Assembly: GCF_019890725.1 (NCBI RefSeq)
Contig: NZ_JAINZZ010000022.1
Coordinates: 52,495 to 116,494 of the forward strand
Direction: 5' to 3'
DNA: 64,000 nucleotides
Source of the DNA: Actinacidiphila acidipaludis
Lineage (GTDB): Bacteria > Actinomycetota > Actinomycetes > Streptomycetales > Streptomycetaceae
Positions 41,428 through 49,589 of this stretch are shown in pieces. The stretch's first letter is position 1; every line of letters starts with the position of its first letter. The translations under genes and the position numbers were made by a program. The notes under the pieces were generated by a model that saw only the letters and a list, made by a program, of their open reading frames with translations, was not told the origin of the DNA and did no database searches.

Positions 41428-41819
41428 CGCGGCCCTGCGGCGTGGGCCCCGAGCGGCGGGCGGAGGGGCACCCCGGGCCGGCGGAACCTGCCGCCGTCCG
41501 TCATCGCGAGCGGTCCGCCCCGACGGCCGTCACCGCGCGCCGTCGCCCCGGACACCTCGGGCCGCACGTCAGGCGAACGGCGTTCCCCGGGACGCGCGCG
41601 CGTCCGGGAGTGCCGTTCCGGACGGACGGCGCCGTGCCGGTCACCGTCGCCGGTGCGCCTCCCCGACCGCTTTCCGCTTTCCCCTTTCTGCTTTTCCGCC
41701 GAAACCCCACCCGTACGGCCTGTGTCGCGTCGTACCGATCGGGTACCCGAGGGCACCTGGGCGGGCGGAGGCCGCGGCCCCGCCCGGGGACACCGTCACC
41801 GCCGAGGAGGACGACCGAC
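41428..41819. other. 392-base intergenic region upstream of the baeRF2 gene
   Basis: The first 200 bases are GC-rich without clear structure. From 41670 the region becomes pyrimidine-rich and carries the second copy of CCTTTCTG-N3-TTCCGCCG (41683-41701), followed by a SigB-like promoter (41722-41746). Confidence 0.4.
41722..41746 (+). promoter_or_regulatory. Candidate SigB-type promoter of the baeRF2 gene
   Basis: GTGT (41722-41725), 15 bases, then GGGTAC (41741-41746) fits the consensus reported for Streptomyces SigB-class sigma factors (GNNT, 14-16 bases, GGGTAC/T). It ends 73 bases before the ATG at 41820. Confidence 0.5.
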
Positions 41820-43010
41820 ATGCACATGGACTTTCTCCGGCCCCTCTACGACGAACCCGGGCCGTGGGCGAGCCTCTGCACCACGCCGCCCACGACCGAC
41901 GCGTTCGGCGCCGAGGTGCGCGAGCTCACGGTGCGCGGCCTGTGCCGTGCCCTCACCGAGCAGGGTGCGGACCCCGACACCGTGGAGGCGGTGCGGGAGG
42001 TGCTCGGCGGCGTCGCCCCGGCGGACGCCCCGCACGGCACCGCGGTCTTCGCCGCACACGGCCGTGTGGTCCTGCGGCGGCCGCTGCCCCGCGCACTGCC
42101 GCAGCCCGTGGCGCGTTGGACGGCCCTGCCGCACGTCGTACCGCTGGCCGACGCCTACGCCTCCGAGGTGAGCTGCCTGGTTGCCCGGATCGACCGCACG
42201 GGCGCGGACTTCGAGCTCCTCGGCGGAGGCGAGGCCCGGCCGGCCGGCGGCGCGGAAGGCAGCCGGCACCCCGTCCACCGCACCGCGTCCGCGGACTGGT
42301 CCGAGCGGCACTTCCAGCTCAAGGTGGAGAACACCTGGGAGCACAACGCCGGGACGATCGCCGAGAGCCTGACCGATGCCGCCGATCACGACGGCCCGGA
42401 CCTCGTGGTGCTGGCCGGCGATCCGCACGAGCGGCGCGAGGTGTTCAACCGGCTGCCGGACCGGCTCAGGGACCACACCGCGATCAGCGACCACGGCGGC
42501 CGGGCCGCGGGCGCGTCCTCCGACCGGCTGGACGCCGATGTCGCCCTCGCGCGCGACGAGTTCGCCCACCGACGCGACCGGCAGGTCCTCGACCGGTTCC
42601 TGGCCGGCGGGGGCGAGGCGACCGCCGTCGGACTGCTGCAACTCGTCGACGCGGCGCAGCAGCACCGCATCGGCACGCTCCTGCTGCGGCCGGGCGACAG
42701 CGACGTGAAGGAGGAGGTCTGGGTCGGCGAGGACGCCGACCGCCTGTCCGCCAGGCGCACCGCCGACGCCCCGGTCTCGGCCCCGGCCGGTGACGCCCTG
42801 GTGCGCGCGGCCGTCGCCACCGGCGCGGACGTGGCCGTTCTCGGCTCCGGGAACGTGATCGCCCCCGGACCGACCGGATTCCCGGGATCTCCCGGACCCG
42901 GCGTGGGCAGGCATGGGCCGGGCGCCGCGGCCGCCGCCTCGGTCGGGGCGGGGCAGCCCGCGCGGGGCGAGCTGCCCCGCGGCCTGGGGGCGCTGCTCCG
43001 ATGGCAGTAG
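41820..43010 (+). CDS. baeRF2-family protein (Rv2629-like, eRF1/Vms1-related)
   Basis: This 396-residue protein resembles the actinobacterial Rv2629 type: MHMDFLRPLYDEPGPWASLC at the start, a middle part with ALPHVVPLADAYASEVSCLV and an HFQLKVENTWEHNAG helix, then VVLAGDPHERREVFNRLP and a late LLQLVDAAQQHRIGTLLLRP. The family is related to release factor eRF1 and Vms1 peptidyl-tRNA hydrolase, so action on stalled ribosomes is a reasonable inference. I do not see a clear GGQ tripeptide. The Gly/Pro-rich C-terminal 50 residues are disordered. GGAGG precedes the ATG. Three GAF-ANTAR genes follow. A SigB-like promoter suggests stress control. Confidence 0.85.
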   Translation: MHMDFLRPLYDEPGPWASLCTTPPTTDAFGAEVRELTVRGLCRALTEQGADPDTVEAVREVLGGVAPADAPHGTAVFAAHGRVVLRRPLPRALPQPVARWTALPHVVPLADAYASEVSCLVARIDRTGADFELLGGGEARPAGGAEGSRHPVHRTASADWSERHFQLKVENTWEHNAGTIAESLTDAADHDGPDLVVLAGDPHERREVFNRLPDRLRDHTAISDHGGRAAGASSDRLDADVALARDEFAHRRDRQVLDRFLAGGGEATAVGLLQLVDAAQQHRIGTLLLRPGDSDVKEEVWVGEDADRLSARRTADAPVSAPAGDALVRAAVATGADVAVLGSGNVIAPGPTGFPGSPGPGVGRHGPGAAAAASVGAGQPARGELPRGLGALLRWQ

Positions 43011-43103
43011 AACCGACGTTGCTTCGATAGGAGTAGGTCCGGGCGGTGGCGGCCCGGATGACCGATGATGTTCTCCCGGCGTTATTCGTGGAGGTGCGCA
43101 CAG

Positions 43104-43865
43104 GTGGAACCCGGACGTCCCGGGGGCGGCGGTGGCCGGCCCAGCGACCGGCTCGACCCCGAGGACCGCAAGCGCTTCGGGCGTGCGCTGGCCGAGGCCG
43201 TGGCGGGCGCCGATCCGGTGGCCGTCCCCGAGCTGCTCTGCCGTGCCTGTGTGGAGATACTCGACGTGACCGGAGCCTCGGTGTCGCTGTCCGACGGCGC
43301 GGCGGGCATCTTGTGGTGGTCCAGCGACGAGACCGCGGGCCGGCTGGCCGAGACCCAGTACTCCCTCGGCGACGGCCCCTGCCGCCGGGCCATCGAGCTC
43401 GTCGCGCCGGTGATGGCGTCCGACCTCTCCGCCGCTCCCGACGCCGAGCGCTGGCCGGTGTTCGCCGAACGGGCCGTGGAACTCGGTGTGCGGGCCGTGT
43501 TCTCGCTGCCGCTGGGCACCGACGCCGTCGCGGTCGGCACCCTCGACCTGTACCGCAGGGAACCCGGCCCGCTCAGCGGGCGGGACCAGGCCCTGGCCTT
43601 CCCCGCCAGCGACGCGATCACCTACGCGCTGACGCGGGTCGAGTCCGCTGCGGCGGAGGACGACGACGGCTTTGCCTCCTGGCTGGACGCCGCGGAGGAC
43701 GACCGCGAGGAGATCAACCGTGCGACCGGGATGGTGATGGTGCAGCTCGGAGTGGATGCTCAGCACGCGCTGGCGCGGTTGCGCGCGTACGCTTTCGCCG
43801 AGGGCCGGACGGTGAGCGACGTGGCGCTCGGCGTACTCGCGGGCGAGGTGCGGTTCGATGACTGA
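43104..43865 (+). CDS. GAF-ANTAR regulator, first of three in tandem
   Basis: This 253-residue protein has a GAF domain (about residues 25-175: VEILDVTGASVSLSDG, YSLGDGPCRRAIEL, AVFSLPLGTDAVAVGTLDLY) and a C-terminal ANTAR RNA-binding domain (REEINRATGMVMVQLG, DAQHALARLRAYAFAEG, VSDVALGVL). ANTAR domains bind paired stem-loops in mRNA and prevent termination. GTG 43104 is preferred because GGAGG lies 9 bases upstream; ATG 43065 would be the longer form. Its stop overlaps the start of the next GAF-ANTAR gene, so they are translationally coupled. The signal sensed by the GAF domain is unknown. Confidence 0.93.
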   Translation: MEPGRPGGGGGRPSDRLDPEDRKRFGRALAEAVAGADPVAVPELLCRACVEILDVTGASVSLSDGAAGILWWSSDETAGRLAETQYSLGDGPCRRAIELVAPVMASDLSAAPDAERWPVFAERAVELGVRAVFSLPLGTDAVAVGTLDLYRREPGPLSGRDQALAFPASDAITYALTRVESAAAEDDDGFASWLDAAEDDREEINRATGMVMVQLGVDAQHALARLRAYAFAEGRTVSDVALGVLAGEVRFDD

Positions 43866-44652
43866 GCGGGAACAGGCGCGCGCCGACGAGGGGAACTGTG
43901 AGGCAGGAGTGAACCGCCAGTCCAAGGTGGCAGAGGCGTTCGTCCAGGTCGCGGACCCGTTCGGCCAGGGCGTGGATCCCCTGGTGCTCGCCGACCGACT
44001 GCTGGGCCAGTGCCTCGCGCTGACCGCCGCGGAGGCCGCGGGTCTGATGATGAGGAGCGTCCGCGGCCGGCTGCGGACGGTGGCCACCTCGGACGACCGC
44101 GCGGAGCTGCTGGAGATCCTTCAGCTGCAGAACGGCGAAGGGCCGTGCGCCGACGCGTGGGCGACCGGCGACCTGGTGGCGGCGCCCGACCTCGTCGTGG
44201 AGCGCGGACGCTGGCCGAAGTACGCCGACGCCGCGCGCCAGGCGGGGTTCTCCAGCGCCTACGGCGTCCCGGTCCGGGTGAACGCGCAGGACGTCGGCGC
44301 GCTGAACCTGCTGGGCGCGGGCCCCCTGAGCGACGACGACCTGAAGCTCGCCCAGTCTCTCGCCGGCGTCGCGGCGGTGGCGATGACGGTCTGGCGCTCC
44401 TCGCCCGTCCGATCCCAGGACATCCTCACCCGGGTGCAGTCGGTGATCTCCGCGAAGTCCGCCCTGGAGACCGCCGAGGGCATGGTCGCCGAGGCCGGCG
44501 GTCTCGACGTGCTCGCCGCGGCCCGGACCCTGCAGGCGTACGGGCGGCGGTCCGGGCGCGGCCCCGTCGAGACGGCGTATGCGCTGGTCGGCAGGGTGCT
44601 CGATCCGCACGACGTGGTCGCCGCGGTGACGCCCTCCGACCTGGCGGACTGA
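43858..44652 (+). CDS. GAF protein with a diverged ANTAR domain, second of three
   Basis: This 264-residue protein overlaps its upstream neighbour by 8 bases. The GAF part is clear (LLGQCLALTAAEAAGLMMRS, LQNGEGPCADAW, AYGVPVRVNAQDVGALNLLG). The C-terminal part has the position and length of an ANTAR domain (VQSVISAKSALETAEGMVAE, then AAARTLQAYGRRSGRGP and AYALVGRVL) but has drifted: the usual run after the central Ala-x-Gly is replaced by an Ala/Gly-rich piece. It may no longer bind RNA well or may bind a different motif. The gap to the third gene is 176 bases, containing hairpins. Confidence 0.9.
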   Translation: MTEREQARADEGNCEAGVNRQSKVAEAFVQVADPFGQGVDPLVLADRLLGQCLALTAAEAAGLMMRSVRGRLRTVATSDDRAELLEILQLQNGEGPCADAWATGDLVAAPDLVVERGRWPKYADAARQAGFSSAYGVPVRVNAQDVGALNLLGAGPLSDDDLKLAQSLAGVAAVAMTVWRSSPVRSQDILTRVQSVISAKSALETAEGMVAEAGGLDVLAAARTLQAYGRRSGRGPVETAYALVGRVLDPHDVVAAVTPSDLAD

Positions 44653-44740
44653 CGGCTGTTGTGGGGTGGGCCGCATGGTGAAAGAGTGGAGGAAGAAGGG
44701 TCCTGGTACCACTAACCGGTGGCGGGTGGGAGCCGAGCGG

Positions 44741-44756
44741 CGGACCGTGGGGTCCG
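44741..44756 (+). other. Stem-loop in the leader of the third GAF-ANTAR gene
   Basis: CGGACC (44741-44746) pairs with GGTCCG (44751-44756) over a 4-base loop. With the second hairpin at 44811-44828 it gives two stems in the leader, the number used by ANTAR targets, although the loop is not the A-x-x-G hexaloop. Confidence 0.4.
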
Positions 44757-44810
44757 GCGCCGAGAAGCCCCCGACTCCTCCGTGACGCGTAGCGGTCGCC
44801 ACGTGGGTGT

Positions 44811-44828
44811 GAGCCCGCCCGGGGGCTC
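44811..44828 (+). promoter_or_regulatory. Hairpin abutting the start codon of the third GAF-ANTAR gene
   Basis: GAGCCC (44811-44816) pairs with GGGCTC (44823-44828) over a 6-base loop, and the ATG begins at the next base, 44829. Any ribosome site of this gene would lie inside the stem, so the structure should limit translation unless opened. Confidence 0.5.
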
Positions 44829-45575
44829 ATGATGAGCGACATGCACGGGCCGTACCGGCACGATCTGATCGCGCTGGTGGTCGCGACGCGGACCCTGGAG
44901 AAGTTCCTCCGGGCGCTCGCGGACCGCGCCATGGAGTACACCCCGGACTGCGACGGTTGCGGGGTGACTCTCGAGCGCCGTGGACAGCCGCTGACGGTCG
45001 CCAGCACGGGGGACAGCGCCACGCGGCTGGACGAGAAGCAGTACGGCCAGGACGCGGGACCCTGCCTGGAGGCGCTGCGCACCGGCCGCGAGGTCAGTGT
45101 TCCCGACATGATCGCCGAGCGCCGCTGGGGTGCCTACGGCGCCTTCGCGGTCGCCCACGGAACCCTGTCCTCGCTGTCCGTACCCATCGCGGCGTGGGCC
45201 GGAACCGCCGGCGCCCTGAACCTCTACTCGTCCCGGTCCGACGGATTCGCCACCGCGGACCTGCCTTTCCTGCGGTCGCTGGCCGCCGAGGCGACCGGGG
45301 CCGTGGCCCTGGCGCAGGCGATGGCGGACTCGCAGACCGCGCTGCCGCGCATGCGGGAGCGCCTGGCGTCCCGGACCCTCGTCGGCCAGGCCGCCGGCAT
45401 CGTCATGGCCGAGCGCGGCACCACGCACCGCGAGGCGCTCGAAGTGCTGATGGAGACGGCTCAGGAGCGGGGGGTCGGGCTGTCCGACGTCAGCGCCGAA
45501 CTCGTCGCCCGGTACGGCGGCACGCCCGGAGACGAGGGCACCGCGGGCGAAGGCGGCGCGCCGTCCGCACCGTGA
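44829..45575 (+). CDS. GAF-ANTAR regulator, third of three
   Basis: This 248-residue protein has GAF features (CDGCGVTLERRGQPLTVAST, YGQDAGPCLEALRTG, LSVPIAAWAGTAGALNLY) and a well-preserved ANTAR domain (RMRERLASRTLVGQAAGIVM, ERGTTHREALEVLMETA, GVGLSDVSAELVARYG). GQAAGIVMAERG is close to the ANTAR consensus. The DGCGV segment gives a Cys pair in the GAF pocket that might sense redox state, which is a guess. The start codon lies directly behind a hairpin (44811-44828). A second Met, at 44832, is an alternative. Confidence 0.93.
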   Translation: MMSDMHGPYRHDLIALVVATRTLEKFLRALADRAMEYTPDCDGCGVTLERRGQPLTVASTGDSATRLDEKQYGQDAGPCLEALRTGREVSVPDMIAERRWGAYGAFAVAHGTLSSLSVPIAAWAGTAGALNLYSSRSDGFATADLPFLRSLAAEATGAVALAQAMADSQTALPRMRERLASRTLVGQAAGIVMAERGTTHREALEVLMETAQERGVGLSDVSAELVARYGGTPGDEGTAGEGGAPSAP

Positions 45576-45655
45576 CCCGCGGACGGGCCCGCGCATGATG
45601 GGACCGGGGGACGGCAGCAACCCCCGCCGACCGCTGACCCTGATTCCCGCGCGTC

Positions 45656-46885
45656 ATGTGTGAGGCGGCGCTGCCGTGGAAGGCGCGGGGCGTGACCGTC
45701 CACGCGCGTGACACCCTCCAGGACCGGATCCGCCAGGAGATCGCCGCCCGGGCCGATCGGCTGTGGCAGGTGGCGCTGGCGCTGCACCGCGACCCCGAGA
45801 CGGCGTTCCAGGAGGAGCGCGCCGCGGCGCTGCTCACCGAGGAGTTGAGGGCGAACGGCTTCGAGGTCGAGACGGCGGTCGCCGGCCTCCCCACCGCCTT
45901 TCGCGCCCGCGCCGGAACCGGGTCCGCCCCGACGGCCGCGCTGCTGCTGGAGTACGACGCCCTGCCGGAGATCGGGCACGCCTGCGGCCACAATCTGATC
46001 GCCGCCGCGGGACTGGGCGCGGCCCTCGCGCTGCGAGCCGTCGTCCCGGACGGTGCCGGGACGATCATGGCCGTCGGCACCCCGGCGGAGGAGAGCGGTG
46101 GCGGGAAGGTGATCGCCGTCGAGGCGGGACTGTTCGACGAGGTGGACGCGGCGCTGATGTTCCACCCCGGTGTGTACGACTGGGCGCAGGCCCCGCTGAC
46201 GGCATCCGCCCAGCTCCGTGTGGCTTTCTCCGGCAGGGCCGCGCACCCGACAGGCAACCCCACCGAGGGTATCGACGCCCTCGCGGCGCTGATCGAGTTC
46301 TTCAACACCCTGTCGGGGCTCGGCCGGCGGCTCCCGCCCGGCTCCCACGTCCAGGGCATCGTCACCGACGGCGGCAAGGCCACCAACATCGTTCCGGACC
46401 ATGCCGAAGGGCTGTTCGGGCTGCGCGGCGCGACCACCACCGCGCGCCGCGAACTCGAGACACTGCTCGGCACGTGCGCCGACGGCATCGCCCGTGCGAC
46501 CGGAACCACCGTCGACGTCACCCCGGTGGGCACGGGCTACGAGCACTTCCGCGACAGCGATGTGCTGTCCGCCCGGTTCACCGGCTATCTCGCGCCCGCG
46601 GGGATCCATCTGGGAGACCCCGTTCCGGGGGTGTATCTGGGCTCGTCCGACATCGGCAACGTCAGCCACCGGGTCCCCGCCGTTCACCCGTTCGTGTCGA
46701 TCATGGACGGCGGCTCCGACCACACCCCCGAGTTCGCGGCGGCAGCGGCCTCGCCGCGCGGGCGCACCGTGATGCTCGCCGCCGCCGAGGCGCTGGCCCG
46801 CACGGCCGCCGACGTCCTGCTCGACCCCGAGGTGCGCGCGGCCGCCTGGCGGCAGTTCCGGGACAGCGCGGCCGCCGGGCTGTGA
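45656..46885 (+). CDS. M20-family amidohydrolase (AbgB/aminoacylase-like)
   Basis: This 409-residue metal-dependent hydrolase has M20 signatures: LHRDPETAFQEERAA, LLEYDALPEIGHACGHNLI with the metal ligands, GTPAEESGGGK with the catalytic Glu, FSGRAAHPTGNPTEGIDAL from the dimerisation domain, and PFVSIMDGGSDHTPEF near the end. The Gly/His arrangement is that of AbgB-like enzymes that cleave N-acyl or aminobenzoyl amino acids. ATG 45656 gives the full length, and GTG 45692 is an alternative. It is not clearly in an operon with the ANTAR genes (80-base gap). The substrate is unknown. Confidence 0.92.
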   Translation: MCEAALPWKARGVTVHARDTLQDRIRQEIAARADRLWQVALALHRDPETAFQEERAAALLTEELRANGFEVETAVAGLPTAFRARAGTGSAPTAALLLEYDALPEIGHACGHNLIAAAGLGAALALRAVVPDGAGTIMAVGTPAEESGGGKVIAVEAGLFDEVDAALMFHPGVYDWAQAPLTASAQLRVAFSGRAAHPTGNPTEGIDALAALIEFFNTLSGLGRRLPPGSHVQGIVTDGGKATNIVPDHAEGLFGLRGATTTARRELETLLGTCADGIARATGTTVDVTPVGTGYEHFRDSDVLSARFTGYLAPAGIHLGDPVPGVYLGSSDIGNVSHRVPAVHPFVSIMDGGSDHTPEFAAAAASPRGRTVMLAAAEALARTAADVLLDPEVRAAAWRQFRDSAAAGL

Positions 46886-46893
46886 AACGCGCC

Positions 46894-46933
46894 GGCCGCC
46901 CGTGAAAGGCCGGGGGAGTCGGGGCGGGCGGCC
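46894..46933. terminator. Terminator between convergent genes
   Basis: GGCCGCCCG (46894-46902) and CGGGCGGCC (46925-46933) are perfect 9-bp arms in the gap between the M20 and STAS-ANTAR-GAF genes. Confidence 0.6.
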
Positions 46934-46946
46934 TGGGGCCGGAGGA

Positions 46947-48278
46947 TCAGAGGGACGCCCCGAGCTGTCCGCGGGCACGGTCGTGCAGGTCCTCGAGGGC
47001 GTCCAGCACGATGGTGCGGCGGTGCCAGTACAGCCAGGCGCCGGCCTGCTCGGCACTCACCTGCAGCGCGCGTGCGCGCCCGCCGCTGAGCACCCGGTCG
47101 ATCGACTGACGGCGGCGGTAGTGCACCGAGACCACGCCCAGCAGCTGGTCGCCGGGCGCCATCACCGGGACGCTGTGGCAGGCCCGGCAGCCGGACTCCA
47201 GCATCGCCGCGCGGGCGTCGGCGTCGAAGGCGGGATCGGTGGTCACGTCCAGGACGGTCACCGGCAGTCGCCGCTGGGCGGCCAGGCGCGAGGCGGAACC
47301 CGGCGGCGGGCCGACGGAGGAGGCGGAGCCCGTGCCGGCGGGGCCGCCGGTCGGCACGTTGTCGAAGAAGTCCAGAAAGTCGACAGTGTGGCCGCGTTGT
47401 GCGGCGATCCACAGATCCCCGGTCGTGGGGTCGACGAGCTGGACGTTGCCCATGTCGGACCGGGCGGTCTCCAGGGCCGTGCGCAGCAGCGCCTCCGTCA
47501 CCTCGGTCGGGTTCGCCTTGGCGGCGGACGGGCCCCCGAGGAGGAAGGGGAGCGGTGGCGCCGGGCGGCGGGCACGCAGCGGGAACCACTCATGCGCGCT
47601 GGGCTGCGGCGCCGTCACGGAGGTCGCCGCCGCGGCCAGCGACCGGAGCTTGATGTTGTGACGCTTGGACGTCTCCTTGAGCAGCGCCAGCGCGTCCTGC
47701 GAACTCACCCCGTACCGCCCCTGGACGAGGCCCTGGGCCTGAGCGATCACCGGCCAGCCGCGGGCTCGCCTGCGCAGGTCCCGCACCTCCCGCTCGCTCA
47801 CCGGCCGCGGTGGTTCGATGGCCTTCGCATCCGGGCTCGCCGTCGCGTCGCCCGCTGCGCGGGACGTCACCTCGGCGACCGCGACCTCGGCCGAGGGCAC
47901 CAGCCGGAGCCGCCGGTCGGGCCCCAGCAGGCCGGCGGCGTCGACCCGCCGCAGGACGCCCTCGACGGTGGGTGACGCCCCTGCCAGCCACATCGGGACG
48001 CCCCTGGTCTCGAGGCCCGCCGCGTAGTCCACCACCAGCCCGGCGACCGCGGCCGACAGAAGGAGGGTCGGCGACAGGTCCATGACGACGCCACTGCAGT
48101 CGTCCGACGGTTCGGGCAGTTGCCAGCCCTCCGGAGCCAGGGACGGCCGGTCGAGAATCTGTTCCGCCCGCAACAGCCACAGCCAGCCGGCACCGGCCGG
48201 CAGCCGCACGATGTGTCCATGCATGCGCACCACTCTTCCTGCGCCTGAGGGAGTGGGCAGCGTTTCCGTACCCGTCAT
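46947..48278 (-). CDS. STAS-like / ANTAR / GAF regulator
   Basis: This 443-residue protein has an unusual order. The N-terminal part looks STAS-like (CSGVVMDLSPTLLLSAAVAG, then RGVPMWLAGASPTVEGVLRR). A central ANTAR domain (about residues 165-225) reads RARGWPVIAQAQGLVQGRYG, SSQDALALLKETSKRHN and IKLRSLAAA. A C-terminal GAF domain (about 255-435) reads DMGNVQLVDPTTGDLWIAAQ, CRACHSVPVMAPGDQLLGVV. In the three other ANTAR proteins here GAF comes first. The GAF domain has a CRAC pair. It is transcribed towards the M20 gene and stands alone, about 400 bases from the divergent sigma factor gene. Confidence 0.88.
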   Translation of the reverse strand: MTGTETLPTPSGAGRVVRMHGHIVRLPAGAGWLWLLRAEQILDRPSLAPEGWQLPEPSDDCSGVVMDLSPTLLLSAAVAGLVVDYAAGLETRGVPMWLAGASPTVEGVLRRVDAAGLLGPDRRLRLVPSAEVAVAEVTSRAAGDATASPDAKAIEPPRPVSEREVRDLRRRARGWPVIAQAQGLVQGRYGVSSQDALALLKETSKRHNIKLRSLAAAATSVTAPQPSAHEWFPLRARRPAPPLPFLLGGPSAAKANPTEVTEALLRTALETARSDMGNVQLVDPTTGDLWIAAQRGHTVDFLDFFDNVPTGGPAGTGSASSVGPPPGSASRLAAQRRLPVTVLDVTTDPAFDADARAAMLESGCRACHSVPVMAPGDQLLGVVSVHYRRRQSIDRVLSGGRARALQVSAEQAGAWLYWHRRTIVLDALEDLHDRARGQLGASL

Positions 48279-48675
48279 ACGAGGGCTCCACCGTCTGGCC
48301 CGGGCTCGCGCACGCCGAACACGGCAGGCGTCACCCAGAGGCTATGGCTCTCCTACCCGCCCCGATGCCCGCCACGCGCTTCCGTCACAAGATCGCCACA
48401 TGGTGACGCGCCCCCGCTCCGGCCGCCGGAACGCCGTCGCGGCCGGGCCGGCTGACCGGGCTGACCTGCACCGAGCAGGCCCGCGGCGCCGTACGGGTGT
48501 GAAGCGTGGAACAGGGGGTTTGACGGGTGATCCACGGGACATGCGCAGTATGTGCTCGGGACCTGAGGCACCCCTTCAGGGCGGACGTCACCGTCTCGCC
48601 CGGGGGACTGCGCCCGGGCTCTCCGCCGTCGGCGCGCGGCCCCCTCCACAGTGAGTTTCCGTGGAGTGAGCACGT
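48279..48675. other. 397-base divergent region before the sigma factor gene
   Basis: The region lies between the STAS-ANTAR-GAF gene and the sigma gene. It is GC-rich, with a possible SigB-type promoter at 48518-48541. Short open frames on both strands lack ribosome sites and are not called. Confidence 0.4.
48518..48541 (+). promoter_or_regulatory. Possible SigB-type promoter of the sigma factor gene
   Basis: GTTT (48518-48521), 14 bases, then GGGACA (48536-48541) partly matches the SigB consensus (GNNT, 14-16 bases, GGGTAC/T), 135 bases before the ATG. The -10 has two mismatches. Confidence 0.3.
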
Positions 48676-49503
48676 ATGGCCTCAGCGCGAACGGCCGCAT
48701 CCGACACCCGCCACGCATCCCCCGGGCACGGTCCCGGCGCTCATGACGAGCCCGCCGGAGCGGACGACCTCTTCCGCCGCATGGCCGCGAGCCGCGGTGC
48801 CGAACGCGAGGCGCTGCGGCAGGAGCTGGTCATGGCCTGGATGCCGATGGCCCGGCGGCTGGCACGCCGTTACCGTGATCGGGGTGAGTTCGCCGAGGAC
48901 CTCGAGCAGGTGGCGGCGCTCGGCCTGATCAAGGCCGTCGACGGATTCGACCCGGGTTACGGCCACGCCTTCGCCACCTACGCCGTCCCGACCATCGACG
49001 GCGAGCTGAAACGACACTTCCGCGACTACACCTGGGCCGTGCACGTGCCGCGGTCGGTGAAGGAGAAGCGGGCCAAGGTGCGCACCGCGATCCAGCAGAT
49101 GGAGACCGGCGTGTCGAAGGGCACTCCGGCGGCGTCGGACCTCGCCGCCCGCACGGGCCTGCCGGAGGCGGACGTGCACACCGCCCTGTGCGCGATGACC
49201 AGTTACACCCCCCTGTCGCTCGACGCGCCCGCCGGCGGCGGCCGCGAGCAGACCATCGCGGAGACCACCGGCGCGTCCGACCCCGCGCTCGACGCCGTGA
49301 TCGACCGGGAGGCCACCAAACCCCAGCTCCGGGCGCTGCCGGACCGCGAGGCCGCCGTGCTGTTCCTGCGGTTCTTCCGGGACATGAAGCAGCGCGAGAT
49401 CGCCGACGCGCTGGGCCTGTCGCAGATGCACGTGTCGCGTCTGCTGAGGGCCACCTGCGAGGAGATCCGCCGGACGATCCTGGAGAACTCCGCTCCCGTG
49501 TGA
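48676..49503 (+). CDS. RNA polymerase sigma factor, SigB/SigF/SigG type
   Basis: This 275-residue protein is a group 3 stress sigma factor. Region 2 is visible as MARRLARRYRDRGEFAEDLE, LGLIKAVDGFDPGYGHAFAT and then FRDYTWAVHVPRSVKEKRAK. Region 3 contains ATDLAARTG-like ASDLAARTGLPEADV. Region 4 has LPDREAAVLFLRFFRDM, then REIADALGLSQMHVSRLLRA as the -35-binding helix-turn-helix. Streptomyces has several such factors for osmotic and oxidative stress and sporulation. No anti-sigma gene is adjacent, so control must come from elsewhere, possibly the STAS and HATPase proteins in this window. The ATG has GGAG 9 bases upstream. Confidence 0.95.
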   Translation: MASARTAASDTRHASPGHGPGAHDEPAGADDLFRRMAASRGAEREALRQELVMAWMPMARRLARRYRDRGEFAEDLEQVAALGLIKAVDGFDPGYGHAFATYAVPTIDGELKRHFRDYTWAVHVPRSVKEKRAKVRTAIQQMETGVSKGTPAASDLAARTGLPEADVHTALCAMTSYTPLSLDAPAGGGREQTIAETTGASDPALDAVIDREATKPQLRALPDREAAVLFLRFFRDMKQREIADALGLSQMHVSRLLRATCEEIRRTILENSAPV

Positions 49504-49572
49504 CGCGGAGGTGAGCCCCGGGGCCACGGGAGCGCGATGGCTGCCGAGGGCTGGCCACGGATCGTAGAAGTC

Positions 49573-49582
49573 AGCGTACGCT
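49573..49582. promoter_or_regulatory. Short palindrome before the HxlR gene
   Basis: AGCGTACGCT is a perfect 10-bp palindrome 7 bases before the start codon. It could be an autoregulatory HxlR site, but its length is modest. Confidence 0.3.
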
Positions 49583-49589
49583 CGAAGAC

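Noticed and set aside
44741..44828. Canonical ANTAR RNA target
   Set aside because: Two stems are present but the loops lack the A-x-x-G hexaloop pattern, so I list them only as structures worth testing.
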